Below are positions 47,272-58,049 of a DNA stretch of 64,000 bases, piece after piece. Every line of letters begins with the position of its first letter. Within the stretch, counting starts at the first letter, position 1. The position numbers and the translations under genes were made by a program. The notes under the pieces are model-generated. The model was given only the letters and a program-made list of their open reading frames with translations. It was not told the origin of the DNA and ran no database searches. The stretch lies in the NCBI GenBank assembly GCA_029204225.1, contig CM055108.1, forward strand, positions 26,465,303 to 26,529,302. The letters run 5' to 3'. The stretch is from Diphasiastrum complanatum (taxonomy: Eukaryota > Streptophyta > Lycopodiopsida > Lycopodiales > Lycopodiaceae).

Positions 47272-48288
47272 TGTACACTATAGAGTGGATGCATGACACA
47301 CTACAAAAAGCAACAAAAGAGGGACAAAAAATATCAAACACAGAATGGGACTTTGCAAGAGGATGCAAATGGAAGGTATTATTCTTTAGATACTTTATTA
47401 TTAGAACATTCTTATTTATAACAATATTTGTTTAATCATTTTGAAACACCATGTTCATTCACAGTGATTATTTATGAGATTCATGTTTGTCATGTGGCAG
47501 TGCAAAATGTATAATGCTATATGGGCTTTTGGTTTCCACTTTTGTGTTGAAAGGATTGATAACAAGAGACACACACACGATTGTGGTGTAATAGCATCTT
47601 TCCAACAAGAAAGTCAAAGCAGTGCACGAGATCGGAATCCCATCTCAAGAGATGTAGAATACGTAGGAACTATACAAAATATTTATGATGTGTCATTTGG
47701 TGAAAGTGGACACTATTTTCTATTTGATGTGAATTGGTTCAAGGTAGTTTGTAGAGGGCCAAATACAACCGGAAAATCGGATCCAAGTGGATTTTTTGCG
47801 ATTGATTCATCAAAAACATTGAGCATGGAGTCCTTTCACACATTGGTGTTGCCTCGTCACTGTGAGCAGGTGCACATGCTATGCTATAATGTTTTTCATT
47901 TTATTGCAAGTGAGTTCAGTATTTGAGTTTTTGATATATTCTAAAATAGTGATTTTTGCAAGTGTTTTTTCAACCAGATCGACTAAACAAGATATGGTGG
48001 TTTGTAGCTCAAGTTGAACCACGTTCACGACGAGTATTTGAGGGTGCAAATGTTGAGAATGAAATGGAAAACCTTCATTTTAACTATGAGCTTGAGTTAC
48101 CTAGAGATGTAATAAATCGTCAAACCATACTTGAAGCACCCACTTCCATAGATGTTGAGAATAGAAATTCTAATAGTCAAGATGATGAAATAATTTTTGA
48201 AAGTGAGAGTGATGATGAAAATCATCTAAGAGGAGATGAATTGCACGATGCTGTTGTTGATGAAATTGATTCTTGTAATTCTGAATAA
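47272..48288 (+). pseudogene. CACTA transposase C-terminal fragment (DUF4216)
   Basis: The plus strand begins MHDTLQKATKEGQKISNTEW, and after a short intron-like stretch CKMYNAIWAFGFHFCVERID, then DVEYVGTIQNIYDVSFGESG, FLFDVNWFKVVCRGPNTTGK, FHTLVLPRHCEQVHMLCYNV. After a GT-AG intron (47910-47977) follows NKIWWFVAQVEPRSRRVFEG and a strongly acidic tail (EIIFESESDDENHLRGDEL). This is the DUF4216 module that follows TNP2 in plant CACTA elements. The transposase core is missing on the left, where an LTR abuts. It could be the lost tail type of the 18.4-21.2 kb element. Confidence 0.8.
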
Positions 48289-48539
48289 AAATTGATTATT
48301 GCAATTCTGAATGAAATTGATTCTTGCAATGCTTTCAAATGATTGTTATTTAGCCAAAATAGAGTCTCATTTATGGTCAAGTAAGTGAAAAGAATAGACA
48401 TAGTTTGACTTTAATCCCATTTTTTTGGAGATAATGTCAGTGAAGATAGATGTACGGCTTCATGTTCGAACAAAATTCTCATTTTTTAACAAATGTTGCA
48501 AAGGCTACTAGTAAATCACTAAAAGCATGTGAGTTAATG

Positions 48540-48800
48540 AAATCACCACCACAAACTATGACAAAATCAACTGTTTCATCATAGTCGATCCCCTTGAATT
48601 GAGCATATCCCTTGGCAACTAGTCTTGTTTTATAATTGTTCACACTACCATCTTGATTAAGCTTGATCTTAAAGACCCATTTGCAAACAGTAACATTTTG
48701 TATCTTTGATTGAGGATCAATAATTTTACAAGTATCTCAAACAATGCATCATATACTCACCTCACTTTTCATTACATCAAATCACTCTTTTGTTGCTACA
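48540..48800 (-). mobile_element. Copia RT N-terminal fragment
   Basis: The minus strand reads [20 protein letters not shown] then [20 protein letters not shown], the conserved start of Copia RT, with stops upstream. The rest of RT and all other domains are gone. Confidence 0.8.
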
Positions 48801-48926
48801 GTTTCATTCACACTTGAAGGAACATCATCAAACTTAAGGTAGTAATAAGGGCAATAAAAATTAAACAATCATCAACTTGTAATTGCTTCTCTTTTCCTTG
48901 TATTTGAGTCTTGATGGTTGCATTTG

Positions 48927-48939
48927 GGCTCTGATACTA
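48927..48939 (-). promoter_or_regulatory. Mutated tRNA-Met primer-binding site
   Basis: Minus-strand TAGTATCAGAGCC, one mismatch from the other sites in the window. It is followed in plus coordinates by TGTTAAAATC at 48940, a probable LTR edge. Confidence 0.6.
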
Positions 48940-49440
48940 TGTTAAAATCAAAGGTTATGAACCTCATTTGGATACTAAAACCTTGAAAAAGCATCAAAGA
49001 TTTCACTTATATCTAATAGATAGAAAACTAGCACACAATTCAACCTATTTTGCATCAAACTGGCAAGAGCTTTTGAACACCATTATAAAACTAGAAATAA
49101 TTGATCTTCACATCCTTTCACACACGTGGAAAGTATAATACTTTGTTCAGATTCAGATCTATTCATTGGACACAAAAAATATCACATTCATCATTCATCA
49201 ATTTCTCATTTAAGAGCAAACTTGCCAAAATCACCATCTCTTGATAATCTCTCGAAGTATGTACAAAATGAGCTCTCAATCCATATCAAATGATCTCGGA
49301 TATGAGATTAGGTAGAGTGCCATCAGGATAGACCCTAAACCCCTGGCTATCAAAGCATTAGATCATGCATAATTACCCTCTTGGTAGCTCGAGTCAACTG
49401 TCTTATAAAAGTAGGTGGCCGCCTTCATCAAAAATCCCAA
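48940..49440 (-). repeat. Probable 5' LTR of the 48.5 kb Copia fragment
   Basis: It begins TGTTAAAATCAAAGG next to a primer-binding site. The outer end is unresolved. No other copy is in the window. Confidence 0.4.
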
Positions 49441-49457
49441 TCATCTAGGAACACCAT

Positions 49458-49640
49458 GATATAATTCACTTTAGAAGAATATTTATTTAACTAATTCCAT
49501 TTCATTATGAACATGCAAAAGAAAAAAAAAACCTCATCATAATATAATTCACTTTAGAAAAGAATATATATAGCCTAATCATAATATAATTCACTTTAGA
49601 AATATATTTATTTAACTAATTTTTTCATTATCAACATGCA
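49458..49640. repeat. Short tandem duplication
   Basis: ATAATTCACTTTAGAA occurs three times (about 49461, 49547 and 49587). The first and third are followed by ATATTTATTTAACTAATT and a CATTAT(G/C)AACATGCAAAA tail. Confidence 0.85.
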
Positions 49641-49676
49641 AAAAACAAAAAAAAACAAAAAAAACAAAAAAAAAAT

Positions 49677-50012
49677 GCGTGGATAATCCACGCAGAAGAT
49701 ATCCACACGTGGGGATCTTTAACTTCCGGTCTGGTCCGGTGAACAAACTGTAATTTGCGTGGATAATCCACGCGTGGATTATCCATGCCAAAACTGCTTT
49801 CCGGCACCGCCAACCTTCCCTCCCAAACAGTTTTCAAAATTCATCCACGCGCATAATTTTTTCGGCGTCGTGCCAAAAAAACACCGGTGGACTGGCCGGA
49901 GGCGTGTTCAAAAATTTTTTGGCGTGGATAATCCACGAGTGGGTGTTACATGCAAACAAAATTTTGGGAAATCGACTAAGTGTTGGGTTTCGCATGGATA
50001 CTCTACGTGGAT
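49677..50012 (-). repeat. Palindromic GTGGATAATCCAC cluster in a retroelement leader
   Basis: GCGTGGATAATCCACGC occurs at about 49677 and 49757, the latter extending into CGTGGATTATCCATGC to make a palindrome of over 30 bp. Further versions lie at about 49922 and 49991. All are within 350 bp downstream (minus sense) of a primer-binding site, that is, in the leader of the element whose LTR is at 50041. Confidence 0.8.
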
Positions 50013-50025
50013 AAACACAAAGTTG

Positions 50026-50039
50026 TGGCTCTGATACCA
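50026..50039 (-). promoter_or_regulatory. Primer-binding site for initiator tRNA-Met
   Basis: Minus-strand TGGTATCAGAGCCA, one base from the LTR edge at 50041. Confidence 0.88.
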
Positions 50040-50040
50040 C

Positions 50041-50925
50041 TGAAGAGGATGGATTTTGCAATTGTGAAACTGTCGCGACAACCACGATCCTCTTGCGACT
50101 CGGATGGAGTTCAGATGCGATCGTTGGACACTGCCAGCTAAATCACTCCTACAGTCCTCCAGAATGTAGTCAGGCACTACTGATCTATGTTTATAAAATT
50201 AATGCAGCATTCAACATAATTTCAACCAAGATGTGAAATTCAAATGAACTAGGAAAAAAACTCAGACACATGATTAACAACAGACGCATTCGCATTCGAG
50301 ATCAGACACAACAAGAAAAATCATCTATATTGATCTTTCTTTGATTTCTTCAAGCACTGTATGCAAATCCACGCAGTACGTTGGCGTGGGAGAAACACGG
50401 TTCTCTCACAAATGTATATCTCGCTTACTAGCGGACTTTTGGATCTCTATAGATCCTGATCACAGAACTCGTCTCGCACGCAGGCGGACTTCTTTTTTTC
50501 ATATTTCGTCTTGATTGCTTACTAGCATCAGGCTACTACATAACACTATATGTGTACTCTATCATCTCTGCTAATCTGTATTTCGAGTATCATCTAGTAA
50601 GTATAGTCGCTCTATGTAAATGTAAGATTAGAGTGATTAAGCATCTACAACTAATCAGGGAATTACAAGAGTGGCAGATTAGCCACAACATAAAGTGTAT
50701 CTGTTGACATCATGCCATCAGATCAAATATCTGTACTTCTAGGTACTTGCGTGATCTTTGCTGGTACTCTTTGAAGCGTGAGGGCAAAACGGGTTTCGCT
50801 ACATTTTTTGTGTTGCGTCATTGGTTTTGTTTCCATCGTAGGTTTCCTTTTGCTCGTCTGCCTTTCTCTTGTACTGGACCACAAAAGATTCTCGTTCGTA
50901 AACCTTTCATTTTCGCAAACACTTC
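50041..50925 (-). repeat. Copia LTR, copy 3 (5' LTR with PBS)
   Basis: Starts TGAAGAGGATGGATTTTGCA beside the primer-binding site and is homologous to copies 1 and 2. It is truncated on its outer side at about 50925, where another Copia gag begins, losing the 42-bp repeat region. Confidence 0.85.
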
Positions 50926-51212
50926 ATGTAATGTGCTCAAGATGTCCCAAACTTCCTTGAATGTCTAACCTTCGGACACATGGACGGTTTGCATGTCTGA
51001 AATGTTGAGGATGATTAGCGCAAAAGCTTTTCCATCCATTACATTCAATCGGGAGATTGTTGCGTCGTCGACTTCGGGTCTTGCCTCTTCACCTATAACA
51101 ACATCATACAATTCCTTGGCCATTAGCACAATTCTCATCTTAAATTTTCACACATGGTAATTGGCTCCATCAAGCTTGTCCATGATAGGACTGGCTTTCC
51201 CTTGGGAATCCA
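50925..51212 (-). mobile_element. Copia gag N-terminal fragment
   Basis: Minus-strand ATG at about 51212: MDSQGKASPIMDKLDGANYH, MRIVLMAKELYDVVIGEEA, LNVMDGKAFALIILNISDMQ, FKEVWDILSTLHEVF. Two stops are present. It resembles the gag piece at 30840-31110. Confidence 0.82.
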
Positions 51213-51433
51213 TGTGGAACATTAGTCTGGATGATGGTGGTAACTATCAGTGACTTAAGTATGAAAATCTAGTGCGAAATTACAAAACAAAAAAACAGTT
51301 ATCCTATCGGCTAGTAGGATCAAGTTTTGTGGGAAGCTTATCAGGCTATAGAAATAGCTCTAACGTAAAATTGCTTGAAAAATTAGATGGTTTCTGATAT
51401 TTAAGCTCTAAATAATCAGAGAATAGTATCATA

Positions 51434-51447
51434 TGGCTCTGATACCA
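51434..51447 (-). promoter_or_regulatory. Primer-binding site for initiator tRNA-Met
   Basis: Minus-strand TGGTATCAGAGCCA, directly abutting TGTTGGGGAAAGG at 51448. Confidence 0.88.
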
Positions 51448-51870
51448 TGTTGGGGAAAGGCTGTGAGAAGGTTCCCTTGGTGCGTGAATTGTTGGTAACT
51501 TAGTAGGTGAACACAATAATGAAATTAAGTTTAGAGCTAGATGCACAGTGATAGCAGAAGCAAGAGCAGACACTCAGACAAAGCAATCAGAAAGTCAGAC
51601 AGAGAGCAGAAAGCATTGCAAATACTAACTGGACCTGAACACAGAACTAGACAACACTTTATTCATATTAATTATAGCAAAATACAAGCTAGTAATGCAG
51701 GTAAGCACAAGACTGTAGCAGGCGAAACCGCGTGCTCACAAAGCTAACTACAATTGGTAAAAGCTATGAGCTAATACTGACGATTTGTCTAAAGAAGAGA
51801 ATCAATGCATGAAAGCATCTACTGTGTCTGTCTCATTGGATTTGTAATTCGTGTTCTTGACAATTGATCA
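51448..51870 (-). repeat. 5' LTR of the 51 kb Copia (outer end unresolved)
   Basis: Begins TGTTGGGGAAAGGC at the primer-binding site. No second copy is in the window, so the right limit is approximate. Confidence 0.5.
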
Positions 51871-51909
51871 ATTGCATACTACTATATTGTATATCAATGA
51901 GTTTATGTG

Positions 51910-52216
51910 CTATTTACATTTATGCAGATGAGTGTACAAGAGATGGCGTGGAGCTGTTGCACCGTCAAGAAGAAGAAGATCGTGGCTATTGTCATCGTCA
52001 AGTTGGTTGCGCAGTACAGAGGATGAGCATGAGGAGGCCGATAAGTTGGGCTTCTCCGATATGTCGATCAGGTTGGGTCTACTTGACAATTCGTCCAACT
52101 CCGATATGTCGGCCATTTTCTCTTGCTCATCTTCAGTAGTTGAACTGCGCGACAATGTAAGTAAATACGCAGCAATGAATGGAACTACCAAAATCGTGAG
52201 GGATTTAGGAGAGTAG
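51910..52216. other. Unassigned coding-like stretch
   Basis: Both strands carry frames of more than 90 codons here. The minus strand is acidic and serine-rich (SSTTEDEQEKMADISELDEL, DDDNSHDLLLL) and the plus strand is preceded by a TTTATGCAG acceptor-like sequence. I recognise no family and cannot choose the strand. Confidence 0.25.
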
Positions 52217-52513
52217 AGGAGGTATATCTAACAGGTCCTACATTCATCGACTCAACTTTTATGTAGACCAATGAACCATGTCATTTCAACAATGCATCCA
52301 TATATGAGAATAAGTACTTAAATGCATGGGTATCTCCTTCTTGAAATGGGAACACATTTTATCCATGGGCCAAAAAATGCACAGTTGAAAAAAAAGGAGG
52401 GGGATGGGGTGAGGGGAGCAAAACAGACAATAAAAAGAGAAAAATAGGGGGGGAGGGGAGATTTGGAACACACGTGTGTGTGTGTCTGCGCGCGTGCCTA
52501 TGTGTGTGCATGC

Positions 52514-52515
<2 letters not shown>

Positions 52516-52606
<91 letters not shown>

Positions 52607-52630
52607 ACGTGCACGCACGCACGCACGCAT

Positions 52631-52663
<33 letters not shown>
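52516..52663. repeat. Compound (GT)n-(GCAC)n-(AC)n microsatellite
   Basis: (GT)n at 52516-52605, then GCACGTGCAC and (GCAC) repeats, then (AC)n at 52632-52663. GT and AC tracts on the same strand are mutually complementary, so the block is a large imperfect palindrome. Confidence 0.97.
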
Positions 52664-52668
<5 letters not shown>

Positions 52669-52761
52669 CACCATATAAAAAACGTTTTGTGAATGAGGTA
52701 TATTGTATGAAGTATAGAGTCTAGAGTCCTTTTTTCTCCTTCCCTCCCTCCCACGGGCCCC

Positions 52762-52764
<3 letters not shown>

Positions 52765-52835
<71 letters not shown>
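52765..52835. repeat. (TC)n microsatellite
   Basis: A 70-bp pure TC tract, 100 bp from the GT/AC block. Confidence 0.97.
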
Positions 52836-52840
<5 letters not shown>

Positions 52841-52912
52841 CAGGCTGACCGACCACCCATAGAAGGAGGGAGGTGCCTCCATGCCCCTAAAAAAATTTAA
52901 GAAGGTTAAAAT

Positions 52913-53013
52913 GTGTGTGTGTGTGGGTGTGTGTGTGTGTGTGTAGATATATAAAACAAGAAATAAATATATCAATATATACCCCCCCACCACACACACA
53001 CACACACACACAC
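52913..53013. repeat. (GT)n and (CA)n pair
   Basis: GT-rich 52913-52945 and CA-rich 52992-53013, again in inverted relation around an AT-rich centre. Confidence 0.9.
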
Positions 53014-53039
53014 TTTTTCTTGAATGTAAAACACCTCCC

Positions 53040-53865
53040 CTTTAAAATGTAAATCCCTCATACAAAAATATGAACATAATAAACCCCCTTAAAAATGTGA
53101 ACCCCCACTCCTCATAAAAGAAAAAAAGTGAAGGGTCTTTTTGGCTCCCCATAAACTAAGTTTTCTTTTTTAAAACGAAGACAAAAAAAAGTCCCCATCA
53201 AGAAAGAACCAACCCAGAAAAAACAAAACTAAGCTTTTTAAGGGCGGGAGCATATCTTTTTTTAAACACTCCCGCGCCTTTTTTTGCCACATGGCAAAAC
53301 CCACCCAACCATCTCCCCCGAGCATTTAAACCAACGGACTCTTTCCCAAACAACTTTCTTTTAACCATTAGGGAGCACACCCGCACTCTCCCCACCCCAT
53401 ATGTTTCCCCCTTCTCCTGTAAGTCCACCCAAAAACATCATTGATGAGTAGACCCGCACTAAGATTTATAACATGGGTTTCTTATTTATTTTGAATTACA
53501 AAAGTTTTACCCATAAATCATGAACATAAAGTTTTACCCAAAGTTCTTTTCTCCATCTAGCATCCATGCTCTATGAAGGAACATATTTGCCAATCTCATC
53601 CTCACAACGACTGTGGGAAATAGTAGAAGTTGAATATCTAAAACTAGACATTTTTTTATTTATTCAAATTGGAATAGAAATTTCACACGAAGTTTTCCTT
53701 TGTTCTAGCCTCTAGGGTTCTTCCTTTTTCTTTTTTCCCAGCTCTGTAGTTTTTTATTCTCTTGCTGCACAAGTTTGCTTGATCAATTTGTCCCATCGAC
53801 CACATAAATCACACACACCATCAAGCACTATATATATCTATATATATATATTTAAACTTTGTTCC
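53040..53865. other. Intergenic, no recognisable gene
   Basis: Contains AAGGGTCTTTTTGGCTCC at about 53135, resembling the right end of the foldback family (29418-29795), and TA-rich low complexity near 53830-53850. No convincing coding sequence. Confidence 0.35.
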
Positions 53866-53869
53866 ACTT

Positions 53870-53921
53870 TTATGCATGGGTGAGGGGACCCATGTATCCT
53901 CCTCCCCTCACCCATGCATAA
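53870..53921. repeat. Hairpin with 19-bp perfect arms at an insertion point
   Basis: TTATGCATGGGTGAGGGGA (53870-53888) and its exact complement (53903-53921) flank a 14-bp loop. The LTR element begins at the next base. Confidence 0.95.
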
Positions 53922-54919
53922 TGTTGGCTGATTCTGACGATCCCAGAAGATGGAATGACCATGTAGGAACTAGTATTTCTAGGCAAATGTATTAAATACA
54001 AGTAGACCCCTCTTAAAGAAAGTAGAGTGAGCCACCTTTTGATGGTGACCTCTAGTGGAGAGCATTATTCCACTTGTAAATTGTGAAATGTGGAAATTCC
54101 ACTAGGATGCCACCTAAGGATCTCTCTTGCTTATTTAAGAGACTCTCTCTTTGAGTAGAGGAGCTTTTTGTGAATTGTATCTAGTCCATGCTGAAATGAG
54201 AAGAGCTTAATGAGTTTGGTGCATCCATTGAGCTCCTTGATCATGCTTGTCTTTTGAGTAATGCATTTATGATCTTGTCCTTCCCTCCTTTTGCGTGTGG
54301 TTGTGGACTGTAGAGTGGATTAGATTTGCTGCTTTCGTATAGTGGATTAGTTTATTTCCTTGTTTGTGGATTAATATAGGAACCAGCATTCGGGTAAACT
54401 AAATAGGCTGGATCTGTGGTGTAATTCTTGCATATCCCCTTACAATCCAATTCTTGATGTTCTTGGGATGTCCAAGAATCAAAAGATTGGTTGGTTTCTT
54501 GATTCTTGGACTTCTAACATGTTGTAGATTAGTTTCTTGTTTCTTGGTTTGCCAATTTATGCAAGTGTTCCTCAGTGTTAGTAAAGTTTAGGCTCTAATT
54601 CAGTTCGTTTTTAGGAGTAGATATCTGTAGAGTCTTCTGAATGTTCATATGGGCTGCACTCTGATCTGTGAATGAGCATTCTTGGCTTCCATCTTTGTTA
54701 GAATGTAAGTGCGTTCAAGAGAGTTCATTCCTAAGTAGTCCTCTGATAGGCAGGACAAAACTATACTAAAAAGACAATTTGTTTTCTTCTGCCTGATCTT
54801 GGGTTTAAAACAAGAATGACAATCTCAGGAAGAACCCACCGTCTATGTTGACAGGCAGAAGTAAGAAAGAATTAATTTTAAAAACCAACAGATCCTCAAG
54901 ATCAGGGGATCTGCAAACA
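53922..54919 (+). repeat. 5' LTR of the TR-GAG-like element
   Basis: 998 bp, TGTTGGCTGATTCTGACG... to ...GGGGATCTGCAAACA. Relative to the 3' LTR it lacks about 155 bp just after GATTCTGACGA. Confidence 0.88.
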
Positions 54920-54936
54920 TTTGGTGTCGTTGCCCA
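54920..54936 (+). promoter_or_regulatory. Primer-binding site, Gypsy type
   Basis: TTTGGTGTCGTTGCCCA directly after the LTR. It resembles the TGGCGCCGTTGCCGG-type site used by many plant Gypsy elements, with C-to-T-like changes. Confidence 0.7.
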
Positions 54937-55004
54937 TTGAACTCCAACACCTACATCGAAAACCCACAACTTTTTCCATGCTCCGCCCGTCCTCTCACAA
55001 TAAC

Positions 55005-55985
55005 ATCTCAACCGGAGCCTTCCCTGTGTTGAAATCTCAACCGGAGAGCTCGTGTCCAATCTCAACCGACACATTCTATTGAATCTCAACCGACACACAC
55101 TCTCTCAGATCTCAACCGATGGTCATCCATTACATCTCGACCGACGATAATCTATTGAAATCTCGACTGACGGTTTCCACTCAGGTCTCAACCGACGGTA
55201 CTCCATCAGATCTCAACCGATTGCCTCATTCCAATCTCAATCGACGGCCATGCGTTAGATCTCAACCGAAGCCTTTTTCTAAAACCTCTTCTGACATCTA
55301 TCAGTCAGATCTCAACCGACAGAAGTCGTTCAGATCTCAACCGACGGATGGCATCAGATCTTGACCAACGGCCACTATCAAATCTCAACCAACGGATAGC
55401 ATCAAATCTCGACTAACGGCCACTGTGAAATCTCGACCGACGGCCCTCAATCAAATCTCAACTAACGGTGCCCTATGAAATCTCGACCGACGGCCCTCAA
55501 TCAAATCTCAAGCAACGATGCCCTGTGAAATCTCGACCGGTGGCCCTCAATCAAATCTCAACCAACCGTGCCCTGTGAAATCTTGACCGACGTCCCTCGT
55601 TAAAATCTCAACCGACGATCTCATTGAAATCTCGACCGACGGCCCTCAGTAAAATCTCAACCAATGACCTCATTCCAATCTTGACCGATGGCTCTGCGTT
55701 CGATCTCAACCGACGCCATCAGTCAGATCTCAACCGACGCCCATCAATCAGATCTCAAATGACGGCCCTGCGTTAGATCTCAACCAATGCCCATCAGTTA
55801 GATCTCAACCAATGGCCCTGCGTTAGATCTCAACTGACGCCATCAGTCAGATCTCAACTGACAGTCCTACGTTCGATCTCAACCGATGCCATCAGTCAGA
55901 TCTCAACCGACGCCATCATCAGATCTCAACCGACATCCATCAGTCAAATCTCAACCGACGGCCCTGCGTTAAATCTCAACCGATG
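55005..55985 (+). repeat. Minisatellite of the ATCTCAACCGACG unit
   Basis: ATCTCAACCGA recurs more than 30 times in about 980 bp at spacings near 24-33 bp, with a higher-order alternation (CTCGACCGACGGCCCTCAATC and CTCAACCAACGGTGCCCTGTG types) in 55430-55600. No frame is conserved, so it is not coding. It sits in the untranslated leader of the element. Confidence 0.93.
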
Positions 55986-55999
55986 AGATTTAATCCATC

Positions 56000-56960
56000 C
56001 TAGACAAAACAAGTTTCTCACCACCGCAACTGACCACACCCCATTCCACCAATCGCAATCATCACATTCCATCGAAAGCCCAATCATCTCAACCATCAAC
56101 CATCGCAACCATCCACATTCTGTTGTGACCGCATTCCATTACATTAGAACTGCATCCATCCATAATCCGTAAACCCAATATTCCTCCACAACAGACCTCC
56201 AACATTACCCCCTAAAGCTTCACTCTCCCTCAACCGCAACAAACCACTTTCCACCTCCATCCGCCAGTGAAGCATAGCACCTGCATTTCAACTGCACTCG
56301 CCCACATTGAACTATACTCAGATTGCAATCACCCGCACACACCACAAACAAACACGCTGCAGCCACAATTGTCCGATGCAACCACACTCACCTGCTACAA
56401 CCGTAATCGACCGCTGACACCACCACTAACCACACCAGTCCGCATCCCTCCGTCCTCAATCACATTAGACCACAATCTACCGTAGCCACCGCATTCACAA
56501 TCAATCACAGTTGAACATAATCGAACGCAACTAACCGCAACCATCCATCAACCGCATCAGATTGCAATCACCCGCAGTGATCCATAGCACCCGCATCCCA
56601 CCATAACCGTAAACCACACCAGACCATAGACTGTAAACCCTAGGACCGTCGAAAAAAAAAATTCCAAAAACACCAAAAAATTCAAAAAATCCAAAACAAT
56701 CAAAAAACTCATACCAGTACTCAATGGACCAATAAAAAGACCTTGAAATTTTAGACGATTATCCATACGAGGTCAAGTCCCCTGTAGCTGAACAAATTTG
56801 ATGCCATAGGTTCTAACAAATGCGGGCCGAACTCTAAGAGCCATCCACAAACCCGTTCGACGGACAAGAACCTGATAGAGTCGAGTCTTCACGTGCACGA
56901 CCCCATTTTTCTGGTGTTGAGCCCTCACAAGTCAGAACCAACCCTAATGGAGTTCCTACT
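56000..56960 (+). other. C-rich leader of the TR-GAG-like element
   Basis: Rich in CCGCA, CAACC and CATCC short motifs and probably a diverged continuation of the minisatellite. No protein recognised. Confidence 0.45.
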
Positions 56961-56984
56961 ATCCACAGAGCTCATTTTGAAAGA

Positions 56985-58043
56985 TGTACACCCAAGCTAG
57001 GTCTAGCAAAGTTTGGCGGTAGTTCGGACCCTCAATGATTTTTGCAAATCTTTGAGAATGCATGTGATGTGTATGGCAAAACATCTCTCGATGCTATGGT
57101 CCAACTGTCATCGATGACCATGATCGCTAAAGCACGTGATTGGTTTTTCAACCTTGATCGTGAAGATAAAATAGACTGGTCAATTCTAAAAGAGTCATTT
57201 GTCAAGCATTTTAAGCCCTTTCGCTTGATCGAAAGCCCTTTTGTCAAATTGAGTAACATCAAGATGGCAAAGGATGAGCGCGTACGAGACTATATCGAGC
57301 ATTTCAAATGCCTCAAAAGTCAAGTACAAGAACAGCCCTCCAAACCAGATGCTTAGTCGACCTTCCAAGATGGATTAGATGTGAGCTTAAATCCAATGAT
57401 GAATATATGGGCCTAAAGTTAGCTATGTCCAATGCCATCAAGGAAGAAGATGAAGGATCAGATGTTGACGAATCCAGGGAAAGACGAGCACCACGTGCTC
57501 CTATCCATGAGTCGAAGCCGATTGAGGACACCCGAGATCAGCTTTGGAAATCCCAGTTGAAGTTGCTTAATAAGCAACATCAACTATAGATGGAGAAACT
57601 CACCAATGAGTTTCAGACTACCTTGAAGTCTATCCAAAGTAGTATGTCTGGTCAGTCAAACTCTGCACAGGTACCTTATAGACGAAAAACAATATGGTGC
57701 CCACACTATCGGGCTACGCATCTTCTTGATGCTTGTCCTTCATATCCGCCTATCCAAGCACATACAGTCCAACAATATGAAGCACAACCATCACATTCTC
57801 GTCATTCCTTGACTTATCCCGAATATCCACCAGAAAGACCAGAACCATTAGTCATACAAGATGGCTATGCCGTTATACAAGGGCCATTGCACACCAGATG
57901 TTTCATTTGTGGTTGATTGTCCAGTCAAGACCAAGTACCATGCTGAGTGTCCTGACCATATCAGAAAACACAGTTTCAAAGACTGTCCGAAACAACCAAC
58001 TATGATCCTACCTGCCCATCACGTTAGTTATGAATCCCGATAG
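56985..58043 (+). pseudogene. Ty3/Gypsy-type gag
   Basis: PKLGLAKFGGSSDPQ then, after a stop, FLQIFENACDVYGKTSLDAM, ARDWFFNLDREDKIDWSILK, ESFVKHFKPF and KDERVRDYIEHFKCL form the Retrotrans_gag core (a W..L...F..HF plus V..Y...F pattern; 57042-57330). After a frameshift near 57350 come an acidic-basic linker, a glutamine-rich helix (LWKSQLKLLNKQHQL) and a zinc-knuckle-like CPHYRATHLLDAC (57697-57735). A second cysteine region lies near 57890-57990. Three frameshifts or stops make it inactive. No pol follows. Confidence 0.78.
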
Positions 58044-58049
58044 GATCCT

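Noticed and set aside
46235-50925. A single minus-strand element with LTR copies 2 and 3 as its ends
   Set aside because: The interior holds a plus-strand CACTA fragment and Copia RT with its own primer site, no polypurine tract precedes copy 2, and no target duplication is visible. It was kept only as a possibility within a finding.
52286-52666. Cys-Val / His-Thr frames around 52.5 kb
   Set aside because: Translations of the GT/AC microsatellite.
55119-55364. Open frame of S-D-L-N-R-type repeats in the minisatellite
   Set aside because: Unit lengths are not multiples of three throughout and the frame closes quickly, so it is repeat DNA only.
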